This document shows positions 1-9,238 of a stretch of 64,000 nt of DNA, piece by piece; positions within the stretch are counted from its first letter, which is position 1, and every line of letters begins with the position of its first letter. A model generated the notes under the pieces. That model was not told where the DNA came from. It ran no database searches and worked only from the letters and a program-made list of their open reading frames with translations. The translations under genes were made by a program, and so were the position numbers. Location: contig NZ_ARZY01000022.1 of assembly GCF_000568405.1 (NCBI RefSeq), positions 1 to 64,000 of the forward strand. The letters run 5' to 3'. The stretch is from Catenovulum agarivorans DS-2 (GTDB taxonomy: Bacteria > Pseudomonadota > Gammaproteobacteria > Enterobacterales > Alteromonadaceae).

Positions 1-460
1 CAATACGATCAAGAGCAAAAATTCAATCGCCACGAGTACATAACCAACAAAGCACAATGTTTAACCAGAACAAGTGTAAGGGATATAATTTAGAGCAAAA
101 CCTCTTTTTCATGGAAGAAAAAGCGGAGCGTACGCGGATGTATTCACAGCGTTTTTTGCGAAAATCATACCCTTGGACTTGTTCGACAACTCCCATCGCG
201 ATAATCATGTTCTAGTGCTTATCCAACAGCACCAAGCCAAAAATCGATAACAACTCAATAGCTCAGAGTTGAATCACACTAGATTCCAACAATAAAAATT
301 GTTTTTAGGTTAGTTGATATTCAAATAAGATGCTAGCAAACTAATTCACAAATTTGCCAACTAAGTCAAAATAATTTTCCATAACTAAGCTACACTTAAG
401 TAACAATAACATCAAACAACAACTGAAAAACGTAGTTTCTACCGTCACGGAGACAATAGA
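1..460. other. AT-rich stretch with no recognised gene
   Basis: I see no convincing coding sequence here; a 61-codon minus-strand reading frame (23-208) has no recognisable protein character. The last 100 bases must hold the promoter of the cytochrome operon that starts at 461; a Shine-Dalgarno GGAG lies 8 nt before its ATG. Confidence 0.5.
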
Positions 461-1654
461 ATGTTTAACAAAGGTCTAAGGACACGGTTCGCCATAGCTC
501 TGGTTGCTTTTGCTCATCTGCCTTCCCCAGTCTACGCAGGTTCGCTAGAACAAGCACAATACATACACAACCGTCTCGCAGGCGTTCCAGCCTCAGCCGA
601 AACTCTGCTGAAAATGCAAAGTTTAATCGAACAAGATGACGTGCAAGGGGCTGCATACTTAGCGGTAGAACACCCAGATTTTTATCGAGTTACACTTAAA
701 TTATTTGCATCCCCTTGGACCAATATCGACCAAGACGTATATGAACCATTAAACGACTACAGTGCAACTGTCATCGGCATGGTAAGAGACGATGTCGATT
801 TTCGCCAAGTACTCCAGGCCGACCTAGTATATACGGCAGATACAACTAAAGTTTCCGTGCCCGCTTATCAAGTCAATAACAACAACCACTACCAAACACT
901 TGATGAACAAGCCATTGACCTAAAAGCAAACCTAGTTGCCCGTACCCAGTCAGAATTAACCGACTTACCCAGCGAAGCAACTGCAGGCATATTAACCTCG
1001 CGTGCAGCCGCTAAAGCCTATTTTTACTTGGGTACAAACCGAGCTATGTTGCGCTTTACCCTAATGAATCATTTATGTACTGATTTAGAAGCGTTAAAAG
1101 ACAATACTCGCCCTGCCGACAGAATTCGCCAAGATGTTAGCCGCAGCCCTGGTGGTGACAGCCGCTTATTTTTAAACAACTGCTTAGCTTGTCATTCAGG
1201 AATGGATCCACTTGCACAAGCCTTTGCCCGCTACGATTATCAATTTAATAGCGACACAGATCCTGAAGGCGAAAACGGCCAAATAATTTATAGCGACACA
1301 GTAGTTAGCAAATACCATATCAACGCCACCACATTCCCATACGGCTACCGCACAGAAAACGACAACTGGGATAATTTTTGGCGCCAAGGCATTAATCAAA
1401 AACTTGGCTGGTCACCTGCGCTGTCTGGCTCTGGCCAAGGTGCAAAATCGTTAGGTGAAGAGTTATCAAATAGCCGCGCATTTGCAACTTGCCAAGTAAA
1501 AAAAGTATTTAATTCTGTATGCTTGCGTCCACCAGCGACCGAAACAGACAATAGCCAAGTAACTAGCTTAACCGACAGTTTTATTAATAACGGATACAAA
1601 CTCAAACAAACCTTTGTTGAAGTAGCCGAATATTGTTCCAAGGAGAGTGAATAA
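461..1654 (+). CDS. exported c-type cytochrome-like protein
   Basis: 397 residues beginning with a Sec signal peptide (about residues 1-26, ending near VYAG). A single haem c-binding motif CLACH lies at residues 241-245 and is followed by SGMDPLAQAF, a context typical of planctomycete-style cytochrome proteins in which the haem sits in a C-terminal domain. The rest resembles no family I can name. The stop overlaps the next start by one base (TAATG), so it is translationally coupled to the LamG/cytochrome lipoprotein. Inference: a periplasmic electron-transfer component working with the two downstream proteins. Start chosen from GGAG 8 nt upstream. The haem motif is seen; substrate and partner are unknown. 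Confidence 0.72.
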   Translation: MFNKGLRTRFAIALVAFAHLPSPVYAGSLEQAQYIHNRLAGVPASAETLLKMQSLIEQDDVQGAAYLAVEHPDFYRVTLKLFASPWTNIDQDVYEPLNDYSATVIGMVRDDVDFRQVLQADLVYTADTTKVSVPAYQVNNNNHYQTLDEQAIDLKANLVARTQSELTDLPSEATAGILTSRAAAKAYFYLGTNRAMLRFTLMNHLCTDLEALKDNTRPADRIRQDVSRSPGGDSRLFLNNCLACHSGMDPLAQAFARYDYQFNSDTDPEGENGQIIYSDTVVSKYHINATTFPYGYRTENDNWDNFWRQGINQKLGWSPALSGSGQGAKSLGEELSNSRAFATCQVKKVFNSVCLRPPATETDNSQVTSLTDSFINNGYKLKQTFVEVAEYCSKESE

Positions 1655-4137
1655 TGTTGTCTCGGGATTATAAAAATGTGCTCTGCGCGGCCAGCTTAGT
1701 CTTGTTGGCCGCTTGTGGTGGCGGAGAAGTAGAAGAAAATCCACCACCAATTAAACAGCCAGACACTACAACCTACCAAGGTCCTGCTCCAATAAATCAA
1801 GAAGTGCAAAACTTTAAGATTGCTGTTTGGGATAATATCTCCAGCGAAAACCGCTGCGGTGGTTGCCATACCCCAGAAACGCAGCAGCCTTATTTTGCAA
1901 GCCGTGAAGATATCAATCAAGCATTTACCCAAGCAAGTTTATTGGTAGATTTAGCCAAACCAGAAGATTCACGACTGGTCGCCAAAGTATCGAACGGTCA
2001 CCATTGTTGGTTAAGTTCAGATCAAGCTTGTGGCGAAACTATGACCCAATGGATTAAACTGTGGTCGGACGATAGAGTTGAACAAAACAACCAGCTAGAC
2101 TTAACCGCACCAGCTGAAAAACTTCCAGGTAGCAGCCTAGCGTTCCCTGACGATGAAACCCTATTTGTTGAACATATTTACCCACTCACCAGCCAATTTT
2201 GTTCAAACTGCCATAGTCCAAGCGCACAATTTCCAGTTTCACCATTTTTTGCCAGTAGTGATGAAACTCAAGCGTATCAAGCAGCACAAAAAGTCATTAA
2301 TTTAGACCAAATAAATCAATCTCGTTTAGTTGTGCGTTTAAGCCAAGAATTCCACAACTGTTGGAGCAACTGTGGTGATAATGCCAATCAAATGCGCAGT
2401 GCAATTGAACAATTTGTTGCCGAACTAGACAGCAATGAAATAGATGAAAACCTGTTAGCTTCACGCGCACTTGCTATGACAGACGGTATAGTGTCAGCTG
2501 CAGAAGGTCGATACGAATCAGACCTTATCGCCTTATACGAATTTAAAGCAGGTGAAGGTTTGCAAGCTTTTGATACCTCAGGCATTGAACCTGCAGCCAA
2601 TTTAACCTTTTATGGTCCAGTTGAATGGCTTGGTGGATGGGGCATAAATTTACAAGGCGGCCGCGCGCAAGCAAGCACTGCAGGCAGTAAAAAATTCCAC
2701 CAGCTTATATCCCTAACTGGTGAGTTTTCAATTGAAACTTGGGTTACCCCAGCGAATGTTGTGCAAGAAGGCCCTGCCCGAATTATTAGCTATTCTGCCA
2801 ATGATGACGAGCGCAATATTAGCCTTGGGCAAACCCAATACAATTACGATTTTATGTTGCGCCACAGCGAATCAGATAACAATGGCTCACCAGCTTTAAG
2901 CACGCCAGACGCTGATGAAATACTGCAAGCAAGCTTGCAGCATGTGGTATTAACTTTTGACCCAATAAACGGGCAAAAAATATACGTTAACAGCCAATTA
3001 GTCGCCGATGGCCATGCCGAACAATTGGCTTTAGGCACATTGTCTAACTGGGATTCAAGTTACGCGCTAATGCTAGGTAATGAAGCGACTAATAATCACC
3101 CTTGGTTAGGACAAGTGCGATTGTTAGCTGTATATAACCGTGCGCTATCAGAAGAAAACATAACAAAAAATTATGATGCAGGCGTTGGTGAAAAATTTGT
3201 CTTGCTGTTTTCAGTCGGCCATTTAATAGATTTAGCCGACAGCTATATTATGTTTGAAGTTAGCCAATTTGATAACTACAGCTACCTGTTTGCTACACCT
3301 AAATTAGTAAATTTATCAGGCGCGAGTTTAACAACCGACCTCAACATACAAGGTTTACGTTTAGCCATAAACGGCCGCGACACCTCAGTTGGGCAAAGCT
3401 TTATAAACTTAGATGTAAACCTAGCTAGTGGCACTAATTTAACTGAACCTGTGAGCTTATCTGGGCAAGCCAGTTTATTGGCTATCGAAAAAGGATTTAC
3501 TCAAGATGAGTTTTTCTTAACTTTCGATAAAATTGCTGAGCATACGTATGCCCGCAGCGAACCTGCAATTACTGAAGAACAAGCAAACACAAGTTCAACC
3601 GAATATTCAAAAATTGCCCTGCGGAATTTCGCTGAAATCAGTGCAAGCATGAGCCAATTAACTGGCGTAAGTGAAAGCACAAGCTCAGTCGCTAATTTGT
3701 ACCAAACCATCAAGCGTCAACTGCCCAATATAGAATCAATTGATATTTTTGTTTCCGCGCAACAAATGGCAATCACTCAATTAGGTATAGCTTACTGTGA
3801 TACTGCATTAAATGATGAACAAATTCGCAGCAATTGGTTTGGCACATTCGATTTTACTCAATCTCCTACTGCAACTTATGCTGACGCAAATAGAACAAAC
3901 TTTATTGATAATTTATTAAGTAAATTAATGCCACTTGCGAATGCAGACCCGCAACCGCTCGACCAACCAAGCAAAAGCGAAGTGGCGGCGGAAATAAATA
4001 ATCTAATCGACAGATTAAGCCAATGTGCAACCAATGGCGCAAACGGCAGCAGCACTTGTGCGGCTGACAGAAGTTTAACCATAGCAAAAGCCAGTTGTAC
4101 CTCTGTGCTTGCTAGTGCAGCGACCTTGCTGCAATAA
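1654..4137 (+). CDS. LamG-domain lipoprotein with two haem-c motifs
   Basis: 827 residues. The N-terminus is a lipoprotein signal with lipobox LAAC (Cys21), then a Pro-rich linker. Two CxxCH motifs are present, CGGCH at 68-72 and CSNCH at 183-187, each in a cytochrome-like module of about 100 residues; the two modules look like a duplication. Residues of about 285-510 form a concanavalin A-like/LamG beta-sandwich (LIALYEFKAGEG, SIETWVTP, LMLGNEA). The C-terminal 300 residues are unassigned. It sits in a three-gene operon between a mono-haem protein and a Tat-exported DUF1501-like protein. Likely anchored to the outer membrane, facing the periplasm or the surface. Function unknown; electron transfer coupled to polymer or ligand binding is an inference. 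Confidence 0.72.
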   Translation: MLSRDYKNVLCAASLVLLAACGGGEVEENPPPIKQPDTTTYQGPAPINQEVQNFKIAVWDNISSENRCGGCHTPETQQPYFASREDINQAFTQASLLVDLAKPEDSRLVAKVSNGHHCWLSSDQACGETMTQWIKLWSDDRVEQNNQLDLTAPAEKLPGSSLAFPDDETLFVEHIYPLTSQFCSNCHSPSAQFPVSPFFASSDETQAYQAAQKVINLDQINQSRLVVRLSQEFHNCWSNCGDNANQMRSAIEQFVAELDSNEIDENLLASRALAMTDGIVSAAEGRYESDLIALYEFKAGEGLQAFDTSGIEPAANLTFYGPVEWLGGWGINLQGGRAQASTAGSKKFHQLISLTGEFSIETWVTPANVVQEGPARIISYSANDDERNISLGQTQYNYDFMLRHSESDNNGSPALSTPDADEILQASLQHVVLTFDPINGQKIYVNSQLVADGHAEQLALGTLSNWDSSYALMLGNEATNNHPWLGQVRLLAVYNRALSEENITKNYDAGVGEKFVLLFSVGHLIDLADSYIMFEVSQFDNYSYLFATPKLVNLSGASLTTDLNIQGLRLAINGRDTSVGQSFINLDVNLASGTNLTEPVSLSGQASLLAIEKGFTQDEFFLTFDKIAEHTYARSEPAITEEQANTSSTEYSKIALRNFAEISASMSQLTGVSESTSSVANLYQTIKRQLPNIESIDIFVSAQQMAITQLGIAYCDTALNDEQIRSNWFGTFDFTQSPTATYADANRTNFIDNLLSKLMPLANADPQPLDQPSKSEVAAEINNLIDRLSQCATNGANGSSTCAADRSLTIAKASCTSVLASAATLLQ

Positions 4138-4161
4138 GCCTGAAGGATAAGGACAAGCAAA

Positions 4162-5733
4162 ATGAAAAAAAGACCCTTTCATGTAGATGCACCCATTTTA
4201 CATTCTAACCATAGCAAACCCGTTTCGCGCCGCGATTTTATCGCCTCAGGGTTAAAAACCGGTGCACATGTTATTGGTGGTCTATCTGTATTTAGTTTAT
4301 TTGCCAACCCAACCAAAGCATTTGCGGAGCTGTCAGGCGATTTACAAACCTTGCGTCAATCGTGCGGCATCAATGTGCAAGGCGCAGGTAAAATTCCGTT
4401 TATCGCATTTGATTTAGCTGGCGGTGCCAATATTGCAGGCTCAAATGTATTAGTTGGCGGATTGCGCGGCCAGCAAGATTTTTTATCAACCGCAGGTTAT
4501 AACAAATTAGGATTACCGGGTGATATGCTGCCAGGGCAAAACCTAACCAACACGGATTTAGGTCTAGCTTTTCATTCAGACTCACAATTTTTACGCGGTA
4601 TTTTAGAACGCTGCAACACCACTACAGTTGAAAATATTAATGGTGCGGTAATCGCAGCGCGCTCAGAAAACGATACCGCGAATAATCCACATAACCCTAT
4701 GTATGCAATAGCCAAAGCAGGTGCGGATGGCTCATTATTGTCACTGATTGGCTCGCGCAATACAGATTCTGGCGCAAACTCTATGGCACCGCTTGATTTT
4801 ATCGACCCAAATAAACGGCCAACTAAAGTAGACAGACCGTCAGATGTGACAGGTTTAGTTGATATTGGTGATTTATTTGCCTTACTCGACCAACAAGATG
4901 CTGTGGCGGTAATGGAAAGTATTCAGCGCATCAGCGCACAAAAACTCAATAAAGTGTCTACTGGTATTAGCCGAGATGAAGTGATTAAAGATCTAATCAA
5001 CTGTGGATATGTAAAAAGCGCTGATTTAGCTGACAGATTTGGCGACAGCTCGACCTTAGATCCAGCAGCCGACCCAGATATTGTTGGCACTGCTGGTGTA
5101 TTTAGTAGTGATGAATTTTTAAATGACAGAGAATTTCAAAAAACCGCCTCTATTATGAAGCTAGTTGTAAATGGTTATGCTGGCGCAGGCACAGTGACTA
5201 TGGGTGGATTTGATTACCACACAGGCGAGCGAGGTACAGGTGAGCTAAGAGATTTACGCGCAGGCCGATGCATGGGCGCATGTTTAGAATATGCCGCACG
5301 TAAAGGCAAACCTTTGATGTTATATGTATACTCTGACGGCTCAGTTGCGAGTAATGGCCGCATAGACGATTCAGAAGAAGGACGCGGCAAAGGCGAATGG
5401 ACTGGCGATAACTCATCAACTGGCGCGGCATTCTTTTTGGTATACAACCCAACAGGCCGTGCAAATTTAATGGGGTCAAGCATTGAAGATCAGTTAAGGC
5501 ACCAACAAATTGGTTTTATGCGCCCTGATGCCTCAGTAGAAACCGCATCAAGCCCAGCTGCCAACAATGTAAATTTATTAGTACAAACTGTATTGCTTAA
5601 TTACATGGCACTGCATGGCGAACAAGCTAATTTTGCTAATGTGGTGACGAATCAAGGTTTAGGCAACGCGGCTATGTTAGATAGATTAACCGTGTTTCAG
5701 CCGTTGGATTTTGGTACCGATGTACAAGGCTAA
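4162..5733 (+). CDS. Tat-exported DUF1501-like protein
   Basis: 523 residues with a twin-arginine signal SRRDFIASGLK (Arg23, Arg24) followed by a hydrophobic stretch and a cleavage region near TKAFA. The fold resembles the DUF1501 group (a sulfatase/alkaline-phosphatase-like family): FDYHTGERGTGELRD matches the conserved Asp-x-His region of that group. It starts 24 nt after the LamG lipoprotein and closes the operon. DUF1501 proteins are usually encoded beside cytochrome-domain proteins in Planctomycetes, and the same pairing recurs here in a gammaproteobacterium. Tat export suggests a cofactor or metal bound before export. Family assignment is moderate; biochemical role is unknown. Confidence 0.65.
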   Translation: MKKRPFHVDAPILHSNHSKPVSRRDFIASGLKTGAHVIGGLSVFSLFANPTKAFAELSGDLQTLRQSCGINVQGAGKIPFIAFDLAGGANIAGSNVLVGGLRGQQDFLSTAGYNKLGLPGDMLPGQNLTNTDLGLAFHSDSQFLRGILERCNTTTVENINGAVIAARSENDTANNPHNPMYAIAKAGADGSLLSLIGSRNTDSGANSMAPLDFIDPNKRPTKVDRPSDVTGLVDIGDLFALLDQQDAVAVMESIQRISAQKLNKVSTGISRDEVIKDLINCGYVKSADLADRFGDSSTLDPAADPDIVGTAGVFSSDEFLNDREFQKTASIMKLVVNGYAGAGTVTMGGFDYHTGERGTGELRDLRAGRCMGACLEYAARKGKPLMLYVYSDGSVASNGRIDDSEEGRGKGEWTGDNSSTGAAFFLVYNPTGRANLMGSSIEDQLRHQQIGFMRPDASVETASSPAANNVNLLVQTVLLNYMALHGEQANFANVVTNQGLGNAAMLDRLTVFQPLDFGTDVQG

Positions 5734-5840
5734 ATATTTCACATAACTCTGTTAACTTTTACATAAATTCGGCTATTTTTAATACAGTGTTAGGCTTAGT
5801 TACACAACAAGCCTGAAGTTTGGATAACAAGGAATAAAAA

Positions 5841-7025
5841 ATGGCTAAACGAATTCTGCTCGGAACACGAAAAGGTACAGTAATTGTTGAACAGAAAGAT
5901 GGGCATTGGAGCGCAAAAAATATTGCCCATGCCGGCATTCCAGTCTGTTATGTAGCTTGTGACAAACGCGACGGCACATTGTGGGCATCGCTTGACCACG
6001 GCCACTGGGGGCCAAAACTATCCCGCTCGAAAGATGGCGGAGAGACATGGCAAGATGTGCTCAGCCTTAAATACCCAGAAGGCGCCAGATACATAGTGAA
6101 ATACCTACCCACTGAAGATTTTGACCCAGACGCCCCAGCAAAAGATCCCGAATATAAAGACGCAACCGTATATAAAATATGGAACTTAACTTTTGGAACG
6201 GCCGAGCAACCAGGCAGAATATACGCTGGTACAATTCCAGGTGGATTATTTGTAAGTGACGATGCAGGTGAAAGTTGGCAACTAAACCGCTCCCTGTGGA
6301 ACCATGAAAGCCGCGGCGGTAATTTATTTGACGGCGATGCAACTAGCGAAAATAAGTGGTTTGGCACACCTGCCAGTATAAATTATGGCGTGTTTGAACC
6401 TGGTATTCATTCCATTATTATTAATCCACAAAATCCTGACCGCCTATATATGGCAGCGTCCTCTGTCGGCGTAATGCAGTCAACCGATGGTGGGAAATCT
6501 TGGACTAGCGCAAACAAAGGTATGTTAATGGATTATTTGCCCAACCCAGAAGCTGAGTGGGGACATGATCCACACTATGTAACCGCCTGCGCTAGCCAAC
6601 CAGAACACATGTGGCAACAAAACCACTGTGGCGTATTTTACAGCGATAATGGCGCAAAAAATTGGCGCAAAGTTAGTAGTGTAAAAGATGGTGTTCATTT
6701 TGGTTTTCCGATAGCCGCTGATAATAAAAATGGTTTATGTGCATGGGTAGTGCCAGCACGCGCTGATTCGGAACGTATGGCGCTAGATGGCGGTTTATTT
6801 GTTGCCCGCACCGAAGACGGTGGCCAAACCTGGCAAAAATTTAATCAGGGTTTACCACAACAAAATGCTTACGATATTGTCTACCGCCATGCGTTAGACG
6901 CAGCAGACGATATGGTTTGTTTTGCCAGCACCACAGGCAACCTGTATCTGTCTGAAGACAGAGGCGAAACATGGCAATGTTTGGGCAATAACTTCCCGCC
7001 GGTTTATTCAGTTAGATTTGCTTAA
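5841..7025 (+). CDS. BNR-repeat beta-propeller (sialidase/VPS10-like fold)
   Basis: 394 residues without a signal peptide, so apparently cytoplasmic. At least five Asp-box (BNR) motifs S/T-x-D-x-G-x-T/S-W are visible: SKDGGETW, SDDAGESW, STDGGKSW, TEDGGQTW and SEDRGETW, which is the signature of a six- or seven-bladed propeller. Such proteins are often labelled glycosyl hydrolase or exo-alpha-sialidase, but the arginine triad of true sialidases is not evident to me and the absence of a signal argues against polysaccharide attack. Only 11 nt separate it from a MoaD/ThiS-like gene, which implies a shared transcript and a linked function. Enzymatic activity is not established. Confidence 0.7.
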   Translation: MAKRILLGTRKGTVIVEQKDGHWSAKNIAHAGIPVCYVACDKRDGTLWASLDHGHWGPKLSRSKDGGETWQDVLSLKYPEGARYIVKYLPTEDFDPDAPAKDPEYKDATVYKIWNLTFGTAEQPGRIYAGTIPGGLFVSDDAGESWQLNRSLWNHESRGGNLFDGDATSENKWFGTPASINYGVFEPGIHSIIINPQNPDRLYMAASSVGVMQSTDGGKSWTSANKGMLMDYLPNPEAEWGHDPHYVTACASQPEHMWQQNHCGVFYSDNGAKNWRKVSSVKDGVHFGFPIAADNKNGLCAWVVPARADSERMALDGGLFVARTEDGGQTWQKFNQGLPQQNAYDIVYRHALDAADDMVCFASTTGNLYLSEDRGETWQCLGNNFPPVYSVRFA

Positions 7026-7036
7026 AGGTAAAGCTA

Positions 7037-7315
7037 GTGCCAAAGGTAAAAATAACCTCAAATCTGCATAGGTTTTTCCCAATACTCGCAGACGATAACT
7101 TAAACCTTGCAGGCCAATCAGTTAGTGAGGTTATTCAAAATATAGAAAAGCTCGCACCGGGTTTTACAAATTACATTATGGACGAGCGCGGAGCTGTGCG
7201 CCGCCATGTTGTTATTTGTATCGACGAAGAATTTATAGTCGACCGGAAAAACTTATCAGATAAAATAACCGAAGCAAATACACTTTATGTATTTCAAGCA
7301 CTGACTGGTGGGTAG
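7037..7315 (+). CDS. MoaD/ThiS-family ubiquitin-like protein
   Basis: 92 residues, GTG start with AAGGTAAAG upstream. The protein is a beta-grasp fold with the family's diagnostic C-terminal Gly-Gly (LTGG), the tail that is adenylated and thiocarboxylated by an E1-like partner. No ThiF/MoeB-like activating enzyme, moaE or thiG lies beside it; its only operon partner is the BNR propeller. Known family members deliver sulfur to molybdopterin or thiazole, or modify proteins. Because no molybdopterin or thiamine gene is nearby, I infer a dedicated role with the propeller rather than a housekeeping MoaD/ThiS. Confidence 0.75.
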   Translation: MPKVKITSNLHRFFPILADDNLNLAGQSVSEVIQNIEKLAPGFTNYIMDERGAVRRHVVICIDEEFIVDRKNLSDKITEANTLYVFQALTGG

Positions 7316-7565
7316 GTTTGTTTTTTCTTTTTTCTTTTTGCCCTAGATGAACTTTTTTCTCAGTAGCAGGTAAAATGTCTATTACACCTTCGGGTTGGGG
7401 TTATGGTTTTTGCGGCTGGCGATGGTGCTCACTCATTTTCTGTCTAAAGCTAATATTTTTCGACCAATGCTCTGAGGTCTTTAATTGATACATCCGCTTG
7501 TTCGCTTTTGCTGTAGACCGTCAAATTGTCTAATTAAACATAACTATAAAAGCTAGGTCAAATAA
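7316..7565. other. convergent intergenic region, pyrimidine tract
   Basis: Between the convergent MoaD-like and ApbE genes. It opens with a T-rich tract (about 7318-7341) that could end plus-strand transcription although I see no strong hairpin before it. No coding potential recognised in the remainder. Confidence 0.4.
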
Positions 7566-8558
7566 CTAATTCGCTACTAACCCAGTTGAAAAATGCATGT
7601 TTAGTTCGTTATCAATGACTATGGCTTCATAACCACTAAATTGTTCTAGTAACTTAAATCCGGCGCTTCTACCGAGTATAAATACAGTAGTTGATAACGC
7701 ATCCGTCATCATTGCGTCAGGGCCAATCACAGAGACACTGACCAATTTTTTGGCAGATTTCCCTGTTCTGGGGTTGAGTATATGGTGGTACCTTTGGCCA
7801 TCCTCAATAAAGTAGCGTTCGTAGTCTCCTGAGGTTGAAATTGCTTCATTCGCTAAGGGTAATAAAGCAGCCTGTTTATCAGGCTGCCTTGGGTGTTTAA
7901 TTGCGACCATCCAATTTTTTCCAAGTTTATCTCCTAACAACCCAGTGTCACCGCCGGCGTTTACCAAAGCATGCTCTACTCCTGCTTGCTCAAGTATTGT
8001 TAAACATTTTTGTACCGCAAAACCTTTGGCGATACCGCCTAAATCTATCTTTGTGCCTTGTTTTAAAAAGTGGATAGTCGAGTTTTTTTCATCCAGTGCA
8101 ATATCTTGATAATTGATAAACTTGCTCGCTTGCGCTAGTTGTAACTCAGTAGGTCTAATGTGCTCACGGTATTGGTATAAGTGTCCTGCGCTAGCAAAGG
8201 TAATATCAAAAATGCCGCCGCTTAATTTGGCAATATATTGCGCTTTGTTAATAACACTCAACAAATCAGCGGATACTTTCAGCGGTTTAGCATGGGCTTC
8301 TTGATTAACCTGTGACAACTCACTGTTGGATTTATATGGACTCATGCTTTCGTCAATCTGGTGCATTACATCAACCAGCTTAACTAACAAACGCTGAGCT
8401 TGTTGCTCAGACATTAGTGCAGGCTGATAAAAGCGAATTTCTGCTGCTGTTCCCATCACGTTAAAATTATGCGCCATCCATTTAGCTTGCAGTGGGCTGG
8501 TTAATAAACAATAGATACAGCAAAGAGATATGGTAAAAAACTGGACAAAATTATTCAT
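7566..8558 (-). CDS. apbE: FAD:protein FMN transferase ApbE
   Basis: 330 residues with a Sec signal (about 1-24, no lipobox), so a periplasmic form. ApbE signatures are visible: the N-terminal MGTAAEIRF segment, IDLGGIAKGFAV in the FAD site, NAGGD (magnesium/FAD binding) and HHILNPRTG. The family moves FMN from FAD onto threonine of flavoproteins such as NqrB/NqrC, RnfG and flavin reductases. The start lies 8 bp inside the end of the upstream UDG-family gene, so the two are translationally coupled. No flavoprotein substrate gene (nqr, rnf) lies nearby, so the target is unknown. Confidence 0.9.
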   Translation of the reverse strand: MNNFVQFFTISLCCIYCLLTSPLQAKWMAHNFNVMGTAAEIRFYQPALMSEQQAQRLLVKLVDVMHQIDESMSPYKSNSELSQVNQEAHAKPLKVSADLLSVINKAQYIAKLSGGIFDITFASAGHLYQYREHIRPTELQLAQASKFINYQDIALDEKNSTIHFLKQGTKIDLGGIAKGFAVQKCLTILEQAGVEHALVNAGGDTGLLGDKLGKNWMVAIKHPRQPDKQAALLPLANEAISTSGDYERYFIEDGQRYHHILNPRTGKSAKKLVSVSVIGPDAMMTDALSTTVFILGRSAGFKLLEQFSGYEAIVIDNELNMHFSTGLVAN

Positions 8559-9171
8559 AAATTATTTGCGCTACCTTGCTACGTAACTGTGGTAAACAGT
8601 TGTGCTCAAACCAAGTATTTTTATGCAGCCAAATATTATTCCGCGGACTAGGATGTGGCAAATTAAACAGTTCAACCGCTGGCATTTTTTCTTCCAACAC
8701 AAGATGCGACATACCGCATTTAACATTTTCTGTGACGCCCAAGTCAGCTTGCTGTAAATAGTATTTTTGTGCGTACTGGCCAACCAATAGTACCAGTTGC
8801 AAGTGCTCAAATGTCGGTATAATTGTTTGGTGCCAAGTCGGTGTGCACGTTTTTAACGGCGCTTTATCACCAGAGCCATTTGCCTGTTTGCCCGGGTAAC
8901 AAAAGGCCATTGGCATAATCGCAAAGTTTTCTGCTTGATAAAATTGCGCATCTGTTACACCTAACCACTCGCGTAAACGCTTGCCACTGGCATCCGCAAA
9001 TGCTTTGCGCTGTTTATGTGCTTGCAAACCAGGCGCTTGACCTATGATAAGTATTTTTGCCATTGCTGATAATTGCACAATCGGCTTGGGCTCTAACGGC
9101 AAATTTGCATGACACAAAGTACATTGACTTACTTGTTGATATACTTTTGCTGTGGAGATGTTTGACTGCAA
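8551..9171 (-). CDS. uracil-DNA glycosylase superfamily protein
   Basis: 206 residues. The pattern of the UDG superfamily is clear: an N-terminal pair CTLCHANLP, the water-activating/uracil-binding loop ILIIGQAPG, and the C-terminal histidine loop NLPHPSPRN. The Cys-x-x-Cys at the N-terminus resembles iron-sulfur UDG families but I can place only that pair with confidence, so cluster binding is open. Start is TTG, supported by GGGAG five bases upstream; no better ATG lies near. It overlaps apbE by 8 bp. Probable role: removal of uracil or a related lesion; substrate range cannot be read from the sequence. Confidence 0.8.
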   Translation of the reverse strand: MQSNISTAKVYQQVSQCTLCHANLPLEPKPIVQLSAMAKILIIGQAPGLQAHKQRKAFADASGKRLREWLGVTDAQFYQAENFAIMPMAFCYPGKQANGSGDKAPLKTCTPTWHQTIIPTFEHLQLVLLVGQYAQKYYLQQADLGVTENVKCGMSHLVLEEKMPAVELFNLPHPSPRNNIWLHKNTWFEHNCLPQLRSKVAQIIYE

Positions 9172-9184
9172 TGCGACTCCCGTA

Positions 9185-9213
9185 AACGAACAAAGCGGCT
9201 GTTTGCCGCTTTG
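9185..9213 (-). terminator. hairpin downstream of the 9239-9751 gene
   Basis: Nine-base arms CAAAGCGGC and GCCGCTTTG around a 5-nt loop; on the minus strand they are followed by TTCGTTT, a weak U-tract. Probably terminates the preceding minus-strand gene. Confidence 0.5.
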
Positions 9214-9238
9214 CTGCTAAAACCTGAGTGATATAAGC

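Noticed and set aside
5948-6367. 139-codon minus-strand frame
   Set aside because: It lies wholly inside the BNR propeller gene, whose repeats and start are clear.
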